Below, piece by piece: positions 23,678 through 36,282 of a stretch of 64,000 bases of DNA. Below the pieces are notes generated by a model, which searched no databases, was not told the DNA's origin, and was given only the letters and a program-made list of their open reading frames with translations. A program made the position numbers and the translations under genes. Numbering within the stretch: position 1 is the first letter of the stretch; each line of letters opens with the position of its first letter. Origin of the DNA: Hydractinia symbiolongicarpus (taxonomy: Eukaryota; Cnidaria; Hydrozoa; Anthoathecata; Hydractiniidae); NCBI RefSeq assembly GCF_029227915.1, contig NC_079888.1:17524001-17588000 (forward strand), written 5' to 3'.

Positions 23678-25383
23678 CCCAGTAAACACAAAGACGTCTT
23701 AAAGACGTCGTTTCTCGTCTCCAACTCGTTCGGACGTCTCTTGACCAGAAAAAGACGTCTTTATTTGGTCTCTGTAAGACCAGTAAAATCTCGTTGGAAA
23801 TAAACGTCTCAAAGACGTCTTCATTTGGTCTCTGTAAGACCAGTAAAATCTCGTTGGAAATAACCGTCTCAAAGATGTCTTTATTTGGTCTCTGTAAGAC
23901 AAGTATAATCTCGTTCGAAATGAATGTCGTCATTTCTTTTCGTTTTAAAGATAATTTCACAAGAAACAAATAACTACGTTAATTCTTTGCCCATTCGCAA
24001 TTATTGGCGTAGAAATAAACGTTTTTGATATTTCAGAATTTTTAATACAGAGGTAGCCAAAAATTCAAATTAAATTTGTGCAAAAAAGGATACATTTTAC
24101 AATGAAAACAGCGTTCAAATGACCGCATAGAATAAACTTGTAAAGAACATCGTTCTATTTCAACAAATGTTGCATTTGACGTTTACTTTTAAACAAAAAA
24201 GAATAATGTGCTCCATAACACAACAAGTAAATAGTAACACAAAAGGCTGTATTTATCCGAGATATGAATGGACAATAAAGAAAATACTTTGCTGATTAAA
24301 AGTAAGTATCTTAGATATTTTTTGTACTTTCTCGGGCAGAAACATTTGCGATCTTTGGTCTTCACGCGGAAGATTATGCTTACGAGTTATTTTAAGCCAG
24401 TTTGAAATCAAGGGGAGCTTTCATCAATACTTGGGAAAATAATACTTTAAATGCTTAGTTTTAGCTTCACTATACCTTCCACACTTCAAGTGCACGTTAC
24501 ACATGTTCGTTTTAGACCTATAAAGTTTGTTATTGAAAAAAAAAACAGTAGCTACTTTATATATTTGCGTAATGACTGAAATGCATTTTATTAAAGGGTT
24601 GTTTGGAATATATCTTCAAAGAATAAACACATCATCCAACGTGCACAATATGACAGATATATTTTACAAGCAGAGCTCAGACCGAAGTGTTAGTGATTGG
24701 CGAAAATAAATTGACGCTGTTGTTCAAGACAACCTTCAAAGATACTAACTGTTATTGTTCATGGTCAACAATTTTACTTTTGTAGTATTACACTGTATAT
24801 TTTGTGTTATACATGCACGCTTTTTTATAACCAAAACAGCTTCAAATGCTTGATTGTTGCTTATCTGTTGCTCATTGAACATTCATCTTTTAGAACAAGA
24901 AAAGTTTCCGAAAGTATTTAATGAATTTGTTTTCGTTGTTGTTGCTCATATAAAAGCTTGCATGTGATATTATTTTATTCTTATTAAACTGTTTATTTAT
25001 ATAAATGATATAAATATCAAGTTTCTATTAAATACTTCATCATCGTTTTCTTAACCTTTTTTTTGTTTTGGTTTGTGACACCTCCATCAGAATTAAAATT
25101 ACTTAAATCCTAATACGCATAGGCTAAAATTATTTGCAGCAGGCCTGCCTTGGCAGCATAAAGTTTGAAAGAGACTAAATAAGGACGTCTTTAATACATT
25201 TTGGTACCTACGGGAACGTCTCAAAAACGTCTTTAACACGTCGCAAAAAGACATCTTTTTTACGTTTCTTAAAAACATCTTGAGGCGTTACGTTTTTAGA
25301 CAGGCCAGAGGTCTTAGAGACGTCTCATCTGGTCTTTCAAAGACGTTTTAAAGACGTGTTTAAGACGTCTCGCGTTTACTGGG
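23678..25383. mobile_element. DNA transposon of unassigned family, CCCAGTAAAC termini
   Basis: The left end CCCAGTAAACACAAAGACGT is mirrored at the right by the complement of CCCAGTAAACGCGAGACGTC, and TAT flanks each end. Both ends continue into many copies of GACGTCTTAAAGACGTC-like motifs. Internal 60-bp repeats lie near the left end. The roughly 1.2-kb core has no transposase. Non-autonomous; the superfamily is not decided. Confidence 0.75.
23755..23940. repeat. 60-bp tandem repeat, 3 copies
   Basis: Copies begin at 23761, 23821 and 23881, each with TATTTGGTCTCTGTAAGAC, then TCTCGTT, then GTCTCAAAGA. The period is exactly 60 bp. The minus-strand frames through it repeat with the same period and are not genes. 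Confidence 0.95.
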
Positions 25384-27668
25384 TATGTGTTGTGCAATAT
25401 AATTTCGTTGAACATAGTTTGCATAACAACTCTTTTCTCATTTTTATTAAAATCAATTACACAACTGTCGAAGTTGGTAAATATGAATATTTTTACCAAC
25501 TATAAAAGCATTAGTTCATAGCAGGAAATACTGCAACAATTGTTAAGGAAAACTTATTGGCGAATATTATTTAGAATCTTCAGAAACAAACATACCGAAG
25601 CTTCACAAACGATATCATTTGTGGCGTAAAAGAGGCTCAAGAAAGTCCCTTACCGTTAGAGATTGGAGGCTTGGATAATAATCAATGGAATGCTTTAAAA
25701 AGTACCCATCCTAAATAACGTACAGTTTCGTCGTTGGTTTCTTTCCATTACGACAAATTATCACACCGTCGGCTGCCATTTAAAAATGACTGCGATATTA
25801 TTTAATTCAAACCGTAGTCAACGTTTAAGTTATTAACACACAATGCTTCAGCGAGTTCGACCAATTATACTAATCCTATTCTTTGAACACAGGTTACCAT
25901 AGTTTTGCTTTCATCTCCAGTTTTGTATTAATTGAACAACTTAGTGTTTGTATTATGTAAAATTATTTTGCATTGATAACAGATCCCTTAAAGATTATAA
26001 CATTTTTTTAAATATATGGCACACGCAAGACAACAAATTCTATCAAGATTTTCCTGTATGCCGAAAGTAAGTGTTTACACCCCTTCCATTCTTCAATAGG
26101 CACACATCAACACGACGCCCTTAAACTCGCAAGCACATACATATTGTTCTTAACCCCAGAAAACCCTTTTTCACTTCAGTATCGCGAAAAAAACACAGCC
26201 GTCGGTAATGCACCTAATTAAAAGATTTATGTCGCTCGATGTACACAACAAATTAATGCTCGTGATTCAGTTTAAACCAAATTTTTTTAGGCCGAATAAA
26301 GATAGAACAATATGAGATTGTGATATATGGTTGGCGATGTAGTTAATAAAAATGGTGCTTTAAATTTGGATTCACCGTAGAAGAATCGTATAGCCAGGTG
26401 ACGTTTAAACTTATAACACGGAACTATATAATAATTAGTGTTGGTGTTAGCAACTTAATTAGATTTAATTAGGCTCAATAAAATTTATACCTTAACAAAG
26501 CGAGGAATGACAGAGCCAACGCAACACAATGAGTTTCTAGTTTTACTTCGTTTCTTGTTGCTAAGATATTTATAAAATTCTCTGTATCTTCTGAAACAGG
26601 ATCTAGTTTTTCATGCATTGACGAAACGACCTAACCCTGTATGCAGTAATTTGTCATATATTTTATTTATGCACTATCTGCAGGCCTGTCCATGAGAAAT
26701 TTCTTTTCTTGGCAATTCGAGATTCTTATATCTTTATTTAAATCCTAAAAATAGCTAACTGATTTTTATTGATAGTAAAAAGAATATTCCCTCATTCGAT
26801 TTCTTGACGTTCCGTCATAGGTTTTTTGTATCGTTTGATACATAAAGTAAATACCATACAGCTAAATTCATCTCTAAAAAGTTGATAAATGCTAAAAATA
26901 TAGAATTATTTTGCAAATACACCAACTGATGCAACAATCTTTTTTGGATAAATGATAACATTATACTGCAGATAGAGCAACTGCTGTAACCATCTTATCT
27001 GGTGTACCCTCCTTTAAAAAACAAGGCATGAATCGTTTGACCACGATGAGCATATCCCTATAACTAATCCTCCTGAATAAGGAAGTTAAAATGTTGTTCA
27101 CATAACACACATTTTTTTGGACACGACTGCAAGAACCAGGTTAACAAGATTTAAGTAAAACACGAAGTGTGTGTGTGTGAGGAAAATTGTAAGGAAGGCG
27201 TAATAATGTGTAAAAACGCGCAGTCTGAGCATTAAACAGTGCCATGAAAAAAATCATTATTTATAAATATAAAAAGTGTTCCATCGCAGTGGTGTAACGA
27301 AAGTCTGTTACACATCTTTGAGAAATACATATTATTAAATTACCATATCTAAAATTTTTATTCAACATTAGTAATTTCAGGCATTATTATTTAATAAAGA
27401 ATATTTTCCTGCATATTTTCATATTTATTTTCTATATTCAGTTGCAGAACATAAATTTTCCGGTTGACTTTCGATTACCGAAATCTTTTTTGTAATTGCC
27501 AATTAAGGGAAATACAGGACAAAACGGGCGTGTGATCGGGGTAATTTTTTAGTTTTGGGCTCAATCACATAAAAACGAAGAAATGAAATGTGATACCAAG
27601 CAGCTTTCTTCACAAGTACAAGTCTTTGAAAAACCTGAATCAAAAGTTCCACAAGTAAAATACCAATC
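25384..27668. other. No gene recognised; upstream region of the 27669 gene
   Basis: A+T-rich with frequent stops in all frames. I see no convincing TATA box or other promoter element assignable to the gene at 27669. Confidence 0.45.
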
Positions 27669-28542
27669 ATGATTTACTCAAAATGTTTTATTTTACTTAT
27701 CCTTGCATGTTGGCAGTTAGTGAAGGTATGTGTGCATTTTTAGCTTAAATTTTACTTGTGATATATTGTATCGGTTTGGTTTCCTTGAGTTTCAGTAAGT
27801 AAAATTCTTGTCAAACCTACTTGAAACTTTTTATGATTTATCTCAGGGATCAAACCAAAAAAGAGTGTGCCAAACGAATTTTAAAGTTCGGAAATTCATC
27901 GCAGATGTGTGCATGACAAACGACGAAATTGACGTCACGTTAAAACCATTGGATGAAAGCCATTTGAAAGTTCTTGGAAAGTTCATTGTCTTCATAAAAG
28001 TATTGAATGACGACTCACCATTTAAACTCACCACCCTGAATGCAGCAAAGCTCAAGGTAGCATTGCAAAAGTACAGAAGATGCTTAAATGGCAGATCAGA
28101 TTTCACTTGTCCCAAACCAATTTTAAAAAACATAGAAGATAGCCATATTGGAACAGCGTTGATCACATTACAGAACCAGAAAACGAGCCTTGGGTTTGAT
28201 GTTACCTCCTTTGTCATCGATTTTGAGAAAATAAGAGAGAAATCATTGATGAGACGATCATTGCCACATAAAAAGAATGATCAATCTGGTTCCAATGCAA
28301 GAAAATGTAATCAGGATACAGAAGAATGTCAAATTGCAATGCTTGTTCCGACAACACCTGTATTTAAAAAAGTAATAAAGGCATGTACAGCTGAAGGTGT
28401 CAACTGTCAGAATGTGAATTTTACATTGTTGGGCACGCAAGAAAAGCATGGAGGAAAAAATAGACAAAGACGTTCCATTGGCAAATGGCATGTTGTGGAA
28501 GTTATTGAACTTTTTGTACATGCTTTTACGGCAATAAACTGA
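27669..28542 (+). CDS. Secreted proprotein A with C-terminal 22-residue peptide (unknown family)
   Basis: Exon 27669-27725 encodes a signal peptide (MIYSKCFILLILACWQLVK). After a 121-bp phase-0 intron, exon 27847-28542 encodes the rest, 250 residues in all. Residues 27, 41, 98 and 107 are cysteines that align with the neighbour at 32701; both proteins share CMT, then EIDVTLKP. A dibasic RR precedes Ser157. A furin-type RQRR ends at 228 and is followed by a 22-residue tail (229-250) rich in Val, Ile, Phe and Leu with one Trp, plausibly an amphipathic helix. The middle segment has four more cysteines (173, 180, 199, 206) and one sequon (Asn210). I infer a prepropeptide cut at both basic sites in the secretory pathway. 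The end product could be a hormone-like or membrane-active peptide; the sequence does not decide. An AATAAA lies at 28916-28921. Confidence 0.8.
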
Positions 28543-30977
28543 TATATTATTGCCTAATTTGATGTTGATTGGCCACTCAATTCATAGTTTGTGAACATAA
28601 CATGTGTATAATGGTAGCTATTGATTGTTAGATACGTAGACGTTTCATATGACATATTTTCTCTTTTAACTCTACCTATCTACGCCTATTAGTCATTCGC
28701 TGTGTTAGTTTATTTTTGTATGCATTTCTCTTATTACCTGACTAATCTTACCTGCGCAATTTATTCTTCTCCTGTTTTATAAATTCTCTTCCTGCTATTT
28801 GCATTGCAACTCACATTCTGGATGACGGTGCGAATTAACAGCAGTGCGAAATACATAAAATATTGTAAATATTATATTGTTCCAGATATATTTAGCAAAG
28901 ATTAATTAGAGTAAAAATAAATATTTGTATTTAATTCGATGTCTGTTAATTAAAGAGTACTCTCGGGAGAGAAATTTAATGTATGCCGTTCGCTGATATG
29001 AGTGTTTTCCGCCAGACGAAATTTTCGATATTGATTTGATCGTGGGTTCGTTCATGCGTTAACTTTTCTTGTTAATAAGAAGTGTCCGACTTGGGAGTGT
29101 CCATCAACTAAAGAGTTGACTGTGTAAATACACGCTGTGATATACAATCAATGTAAAAAAAGTAGCACAGTTTATACTTCATGGTCGTCTCATTTTTAAA
29201 GAAGCAATTCAACTTTTCACATGGTACTTATATTGCTAACAAATGCATTAAACTTTAAAGAAAAGTTGGCCAAAGGTTTATTAAGAAAAGATAGAAGACC
29301 TTTCCAAGATTAATAAAAGCAAAGATTCAACAATTCTGTGCGCATATACAATTGTTGAATCTAATGCCAAACTTTTACCCAACTATCCAGACTAAATAGA
29401 TAATTAAGAAGGTCGAGTAAAGGGATAGCTCCATATGTTAGTCTGAACGTTTATCTTAAAGAACACAAAGAAGATGGATAATGTTAAAATCAGTATGTGC
29501 CATAATGCCTTTCTAAAAGCAGAATATCAAAATAATAAGTTTGTTCTAATTGTGTGCAAACTTTTTTTAATTTTTGCTAATTTTAGTATAGTTCTTATAA
29601 ATTGCTTGCTTATAAAATACAAATAAGTGCATATAATTGACATTCCCCCGTGATGATTCCGATTTGACTGATCATCCCCAATTAAATATAAATGGATGCG
29701 TCATGATAACATCGATATGTTTTCCATATCTGAAATAAATTATGAGCGAGAAGTATTCTAATGGTTCTTATCTACTCCTTAATCTGAAAATTTGTAAAGA
29801 GACGGTTAAAAAGTCAATTATGACGTTAACCTCATTCTTTATAAAATCTCTGAACTTAATTTTTATTAAAGAGAATTTGCAGAGGTCAATTAGTACAAAA
29901 TAAAAATAAAACCTGTTTTTTCTTAACACACACAGTGCTATTAAGCGCTTCTCAATAGTTGACAGGTGATTATGTTATCAGTAGCTTATTGGGTAAATTA
30001 TCTCTACCATGGAGATGCTTTTTGTTTCTAACAGTTGCAGCATGCATTGGAATTTGATTAAAGACAATACAGTGAAGTGATGTGATTACCCATGATGAAA
30101 TTTTCACTAAATCTAGTTTAACCATAGTTAGACACAAAAAACAAGATAAAAAAAGTCCGGATTACAGAACATATTAACACATTGTTTTTGTTTATCCAAG
30201 GAGGTTTGAAAAGAAATTAAATGTATACTCCTTCCATTTCATGTGGATCCTTCTGTAGCTGAGAATATGAAAAAAAGAATCAAATCTCTCTAATTCAAAG
30301 GTTCCTGCAAAAAATAATGTGTAAATTTTAACAAGAAATACGCAGGGTTAATATAACGATGACTATATATTGGAGAGCAATATGCACTATAAATTTTTGA
30401 TGACTTATGGAGAAGTCTGACGTCATAATTATAACCGAGGGGCTTTTCAAGGACCATCAAAAATCTACATCGAGCGACATAAATCTTGTTATTACCATTA
30501 TTATTACTAACTAATTCGGTTTTAAATTTTTTATAATTCAATTACGTTGTTAAATTAACTCCCGTGATCAATACATTATGTTGTCCAACTTTAAAATACT
30601 TAACGTAACGTAAGCATAGTAAAGGAAACCGACACGTTAACGGTTTTTTAGATAAAAAAAACTCAAACGAGAGATAAAAGTAACAATGAAATGCTTAGCT
30701 GGCGATTATTGAATAATAATGACCGCTAAAATTGATGCAATGTGTACTTGACAGCCCTTTTAAAGAGAGTACTACTTTAAAATAAAGAGACGTTAAGAAA
30801 TATAGTAATTTCTTTTCTTTGAACCTCGCTTAAACCAGCAAGCAGGTAAATGAGGTATGTGTGTGTGTACCTCGACAATAACACCCTTGAATCTTTGCTC
30901 CGTTCAATTAGTTCATGGGAAATGTAATTAATTACCCACAAAATGCTATGCAGTACTTATCTTAAGTGCTGGCAAAA
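28543..30977. other. No gene recognised between the paralogues
   Basis: Intergenic, A+T-rich. A possible AATAAA for the 27669 gene lies at 28916. No third paralogue, intact or broken, is visible by eye. Confidence 0.45.
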
Positions 30978-31086
30978 TCTATATTATAATGCCCGTATGC
31001 GTCTGTCTGTCTGTCTGTCTGTCACACAAAATGGTAGCTTAGCTGCGACGGGTGAACCCGTGGATTTTCCACGGGCTAACGACTAG
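30978..31086 (+). mobile_element. Short non-autonomous Helitron, intact termini
   Basis: Starts TCTATATTATAATGCCCG and is preceded by A. Contains a TCTG run, then the hairpin CCGTGG...CCACGG, then CTAACGA and CTAG followed by T. Insertion between A and T, the 5' TC, the 3' hairpin and CTAG are all present in 109 bp. It is the cleanest copy of the family in the window. Confidence 0.88.
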
Positions 31087-32700
31087 TCTTACATATTTTT
31101 CCAATGAGCTAAAGTCGAAAAGTTACCTTGCACTAAGAATTAAAGAGAAGAATTAAAAAAAAAACGTTTTTTGTATTAAGGCGGAACCTAAGAAGTACTG
31201 GAAAGGGTTTGCTTTGTATAAAAAGGCACAAAAATGTAAGAGCAAAATGTCACAAATATTATTGCCTCTTATGAATGTACCGGAATGCTTCTTTTTTTGG
31301 ACGCCCTTCGAATAAACGCCTCTTTGAAATAAATGTTGAATCTCACTAATATTTTCCTAAAAATCTTCTCAAAATGTCGAAAAAAGACATATCGTCGACA
31401 CTGCACCCGTTTATAATACTTGAAGATGACGATGTCGTCGTTTACCTGTGGAAAATTGCACGTAAATTCGCCTATCATAAAGTTCCGCCCATTCACCCAA
31501 CATATATTATTAATACAGACATTGATGATAAGTAATAAAAGTATAATCAACGCCCGCACAATTAATCACTGCCTCCATTAAAATCACAAAATTTAAGGGG
31601 CGTTTAGATAATCTTTATATTGATAGTACTCGTAATGCTTCTAGGTAAGTATAAAAAGAGTCAAATAAAGGGTAATGGTCTTTTCATGGTCTTTTTAATA
31701 ACGTGTTCATAATTGCTGCGCGCAACTTTATTTTAAACCCTCTAGAGTAATTTATTATGGTTATTTTTATGAATGAGTTTCTAATGCTTGAGAGGTTGCA
31801 ATTGTAAAAAGGCGCGAAAGAACGAGTGAAGTATTAAGTCGCTTTCTGTTATAGAGACTTTATGTAAGTAGTCAGCGTCCCGAAGGTAAGTTTGCCCGTT
31901 CTTCTTGCACCGCATTGCGTGCGTCTCGCTACTTGCGGTACATTTTTGCGTGACAGACAGACATAAACGGGTATATATATTGCATTTGGTATTACATTTA
32001 GATAGAAAAGTTTCAGATATAAAAATTTCGTGTTTCCGTAACAGGACGCGTCTTTCGTGGACAGACAGACAAAATACGGCTATTGTTAAGAGACGTTAGC
32101 TACAGCCGATGTCATTAATTTTTTTGCATTCCATTTTAAGTTTATTTTCCTGTCTCTTTTGATCAGAAACAGAATATATATTTACACATGAGCGAAACGA
32201 CCCAACCTTTTCACATAAACAATATGTCTTAATTTCTTTGTAAAGTTTCTATACCACATCGACATATGTGTCGACGTAATGCAGATTATATTATATTAAA
32301 TCAAATACCACTTAAAGAAATGTTAATTGAAATCTTTAGAAAGTTTTTTTAATTAATTAACCCGACCATCAATATTATCGGAGGAAAGACATTTAAACAA
32401 TGTTTTAAATAATTGTGTCACAAGATTACTTTCTATTCCCATTTTCTATGGGTGCCCATCTTATGCGAAATGTCTTGGGTTGGGTTGGGTTATTTCTTTT
32501 TTCTAATACCTTTTCCTCCCTGCTCTATTCCTTTTCAAGAAAGGGAAATACAAGACAGCATTAGAATGAAGTTGGGAAATTTTATTTTATTTTACGTATC
32601 ATATAAAACAAACGAAAAAAATGATTTACAAGAAAACTTTTAAAGAGGGCGAAGCTCCTAAAAAGTACCAAGTGGGACTGACCAGCGCAAATTTTAAATT
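31087..32700. other. Intergenic; Helitron-like debris
   Basis: Minus-strand pieces with CTGTCTGTC and an AATAGCCGTATT-like 5' end lie at about 31860-32095 and appear to be scrambled copies of the same Helitron family. The plus-strand frames at 31905-32099 and 32413-32643 have no recognisable domain. Confidence 0.45.
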
Positions 32701-33577
32701 ATGTTGTGTTTAAGAACTTCTATTCTCGTCTTGGTATTTTGGATGTTAGCACAGGTATAAAGTTGCATATATCCTTAATGTTGGATTATGTTTGGGTGAC
32801 TGTATGTGTATTTATTCTCGTTTAATATGTGCATATTCTCGATTATAGGAATCCTATCAAACAAGGTTGTGCTTCACTAGCAGCAAACTTCATGGGTACA
32901 TTGCAACTAGTTGCATGACGATCAAAGAAATTGATGTTACATTAAAACCACGATGGAAAAATAATCTTCTAAAACTGGTGGGAAAGTTTGAAATCAAACT
33001 GGAAATCGTAAGGGAAAGTTCTAGCGATGGTTTCCCAGTAACATTTCCATTTGTTTTTACCAAATCCAATGCTAAAAAAGTTAAGGCTGCATTACTGAGA
33101 TATATTACTTGTTTGAAGGGTCAATCAATTGGCGATGTCAATTGTCCTCAGCCAATTGTTAAAAACCGAGTAGGAGATGACAAAAGTGGAAAAGTTCTGA
33201 TCATTTTGCAAACAAATAAAGCAAGATATAGACTTGATGTTAATCGTCTCATTGTAAGCTTTGAGAAAGGAAAAGAGCAACTACAAATGAAACGATCAGC
33301 GACTTCAAGAAAAAATTATGCTAATGTTACGAAAACTGCAATTGGTAAAGATGGAACAAAAAAAGTAAGCATTTATGAAGAATGCAAAACTGGCACCTCG
33401 ACGTTTCGCTGTACAGGTATAAAGGCGATCAAATCTAAAGGAGGCATATCACAAGTAGCATTTATGCGCCTAAAGATATATGGCGTACAAAAGGAACAAC
33501 ACAGACGTTCATTAGATTATTGGAGCGTTCTGAAGATTGTTAATCTTTTAATCAATGGTTTAACAGCAATATTGTAA
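32701..33577 (+). CDS. Secreted proprotein B, paralogue of the 27669 gene
   Basis: Exon 32701-32754 encodes a signal peptide (MLCLRTSILVLVFWMLAQ). A 94-bp phase-0 intron sits at the same place as in the paralogue. Exon 32849-33577 completes 260 residues. Cysteines 26, 40, 106 and 117 match the paralogue, including 13 residues between the first two. MKR ends at 167 before Ser168, equivalent to RR/Ser157 of gene A. HRR ends at 238 and is followed by exactly 22 residues. These align with A as S-[IL]-x-x-W-x-V, a run of Val/Ile/Leu, then TAI near the end. The middle segment has only two cysteines and is less conserved, as expected of a spacer. Tandem duplication about 4.2 kb apart, same strand. 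Confidence 0.8.
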
Positions 33578-33639
33578 TGTTGTACATGTTCATAAAAAGC
33601 TTTCTTTTGTTCAACTGCCACTGTTCTTTGCGAAAGGGA

Positions 33640-33645
33640 AATAAA
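33640..33645 (+). promoter_or_regulatory. Polyadenylation signal AATAAA
   Basis: A canonical hexamer 63 bases after the stop codon of the 32701 gene, at the expected distance for its mRNA 3' end. Confidence 0.6.
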
Positions 33646-35324
33646 TTTACTCTTTGACTATATTAAGGTTAAGCGTGCTGTCAAGTGTAACAAATGTTCT
33701 ATGAATCCGCACAATGTAGTTAATTTTAAAGGACTATATAATCCGGATCTCAAATAGGCAGGCATTTTGAGCTGCAACTATAGTTGATATGTTAGTCGGC
33801 ATGGAAGTTTGAATAGCTTTTAGCTTCTTTTATATAAGGACTTATTAGGATCATATAGAAGTAATATTGAGATTACATTGATAACAATAATCATTTCCTG
33901 TACTACAACATTAGGGTACATTTAATAATGAAAAATAAAACTTAAATAAAGGTCCCTTTTTAGTCAAAGTTTCTTTATTCGTGAACCATCCTCTCCCTAA
34001 TTCTTTTATTCTATACAAAGACCACGAATTGATCTTGATTTAGAGGTAATATAAAGGAGAGTTTATTAGAGAAGTCCAGTTGTAATCTTCATATCAGTTT
34101 TTATTGTTATTAATTGCCGTCGTTTGTAATATTGTATTTTTAATTTTGAACCACGTTGGTGACAATGTTACCATAATGAATGTAGTTAAAGACATGTCAA
34201 CAATATACAAGTCCAATGGGTCATAAAACTGTTGTTTTAATTCTATTCATTAATCAAAAATTAGCAATCTTTAATCTTCCCTCTCCCGTAATTCAATGTT
34301 GAAAAATGAACTGATTGTGGCTAATTGCGAGTGAAATTATGGCTGTGATAACTGATCTTCAGGGTGGACGAAGGTAATATTTACAGAATACGTATGTTCT
34401 ATGTTTTTTTTTTTTTCGTGTAAAGTCGTCAGACTCAACATATTTTGTGAACGATTGTTGTGCTTATGCTGTCAAAGAATTATAAGGCTACGAAACGGGT
34501 AATGTAAGATATCCGTCATTAATGGTATTATCAATTCTTGCACATTCTAAACAATAGTTGTCATAAAGAGATTACTCGAAAAGTCAGATTCAAGACATTT
34601 TGCACACTTATAGACAACCTGTTCATGATTACTTACTTTTTTTTATACCGATTTTTAACTTTTTTGTTATTGTTTTCAAACAATAGAGACATTGTCTTTT
34701 AAGTGACGGAGATGAAGTAGTGGTTGTGCATTCGGCTCGTACTCATATGATATTATGTTCAAGTGCCAGTGCCCACTCCTTCCCACATTTAATGCAGTCT
34801 TGTCAGTCATCTACGAAGCGCCAATCGGTATGTGAGGTAAGCAAACAAGTTAGAGCATGTCTGGCGATAAAGTTAGATTGTTACAGTAAAAGTGGGGGAA
34901 GAGCTAGCTATTAGAACGGAGCATTAAAATTCCTTAGTACTTACATACTTGTTACTTTAGAGTTTGATAGTGGTACAATAATATAAAAAAAATCGAAAGT
35001 TTGTTTTGATGACAAAAGAAGAACAACACAATGAGCTGTATTTGGTAGAAAATACTATATTGCTAGTTTTAAGAAGGTTATTAATAGCTTTATATGATTT
35101 TAAAGTCATTGTCGTTGCCTTTTGACACCCTTCTCCTAGTTCATGATTTGCATCCAGATTTCTCATACGCACTAGTGTGACAATGAGTAAAACAACCGGT
35201 GCAAATAAGTAACATAGCATTACATAAACAAATACAAAACAATTTTGGATTTTTACATTATTTGTGTGCACAACAAAAGTATAGTTTCCTAAATTTAAAG
35301 CCTAGCAAACGCAGCATTATCTAC
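33646..35324. other. No gene recognised
   Basis: Intergenic A+T-rich sequence. Frames at 34720-34914 and 34957-35271 lack domains or splice context. Confidence 0.45.
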
Positions 35325-35339
35325 ACCACGTCATAACGA

Positions 35340-35402
35340 AATACATCGGCCAGAAATCCTCATCTAATTCAAAGGTTGTGCGTTCGACTCCACCAGCAGT
35401 GA
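35340..35402 (+). pseudogene. tRNA-like head, copy 1 (5' half degraded)
   Basis: Retains TAATTCAAAGGTTGTGCG and a box B-like GTTCGACTCC. The D-arm region is not recognisable. Confidence 0.6.
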
Positions 35403-35809
35403 TTTATCACAGGTTCTTACCGTTAGGTTTAGACATTGCGTATATTTGCTCTCTATATTCCTTTGGTTTAATCAGAACCAAATCTTTTACATACAAAGCA
35501 AAGATTGATAACGCTTTTAAAAAATACTGAAAATATCTTTGTCTTATTACGCATTTTATACGCCGACTTATGAAAAGGTTTGTCTGTAGTAATTACTTTT
35601 TCTGCACTATGACACTTATACAAATGAAAAGCAAAAATAAATAGTACATCAATTGAGATGTTAACTAGGTGTTTAAATTTTTAATCTAAACATTAACATA
35701 TTATTAACATGTTACCAGATAGTTTCCTGATTTTAAACATTTTCTTGCTATATATAATATAGTTACATAGTTATATAGTAACAGGATAGTTATATAATAT
35801 ATAACCTGC

Positions 35810-35880
35810 GCCGCTGTTGTGTAATGGACTAGTCCGCCGCACTACTAATTCAAAGGTTGTGGCTTCAACTGCTATTAGTG
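35810..35880 (+). pseudogene. tRNA-like head, copy 2
   Basis: GCCGCTGTTGTGTAATGGAC is followed by an anticodon-arm region ending TAATTCAAAGG. The T-arm is degraded (CTTCAACTGC). Confidence 0.65.
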
Positions 35881-36209
35881 GTAAATTATGCTAGTTTCTG
35901 ACGTTTGATATGCTCATTGCATACAGATGCTGATTAATTCTATCTATATCCAATGCGTTTAATTAGAACGAAATGATTTTCATGCGAAACAAAGGTTAAT
36001 AAAAAATACAAATTAATTGATTAAGCAAAATGAGGTAATTAACAATTGGGATATTGTTCAGAGTTTTAGTCTACATATTGTTTTTCACTTACTGCACACT
36101 AATCTAAATATATTATTTACGTTACCAGATGCTTCCCAGATTTATAAACATTTTCTTATGTTAAGTATAATTATTCCGGTGCCATAATGTTCAATATATG
36201 TATATCCGT

Positions 36210-36282
36210 GCCGCTGTGGCGCAATGGACTAGTGCATTGGACTTCTAATTCAAAGGTTATGGATTCGACTCCCACCAACGTG
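36210..36282 (+). tRNA. tRNA-Arg(UCU)-like sequence, copy 3, probable pseudogene or SINE head
   Basis: GTGGCGCAATGGAC (box A region), the anticodon arm TTGGA-CTTCTAA-TTCAA with anticodon TCT, then AAGGTTATGG and ATTCGACTCCC (box B). The D- and anticodon-arm sequences are nearly those of animal tRNA-Arg(UCU). The acceptor stem has about three mismatches and the T-stem has an A-C mismatch, so it is unlikely to be a working tRNA. Confidence 0.6.

Noticed and set aside
23622-23969. Minus-strand protein with repeated YRDQ and RFYWS words
   Set aside because: It follows the 60-bp tandem repeat of the transposon's left end and has no independent coding support.
31269-31559. Cationic secreted-peptide-like frame on the minus strand between the two paralogues
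   Set aside because: The apparent signal peptide has no ATG: the frame opens with TTA ATT GTG after a TGA, and no acceptor in the right phase precedes it. The first Met falls after the hydrophobic part.
36210-36282. Functional tRNA-Arg gene
   Set aside because: Acceptor-stem and T-stem mismatches and its place in a repeat array favour a SINE head or pseudogene, though it is kept in the list as tRNA-like.
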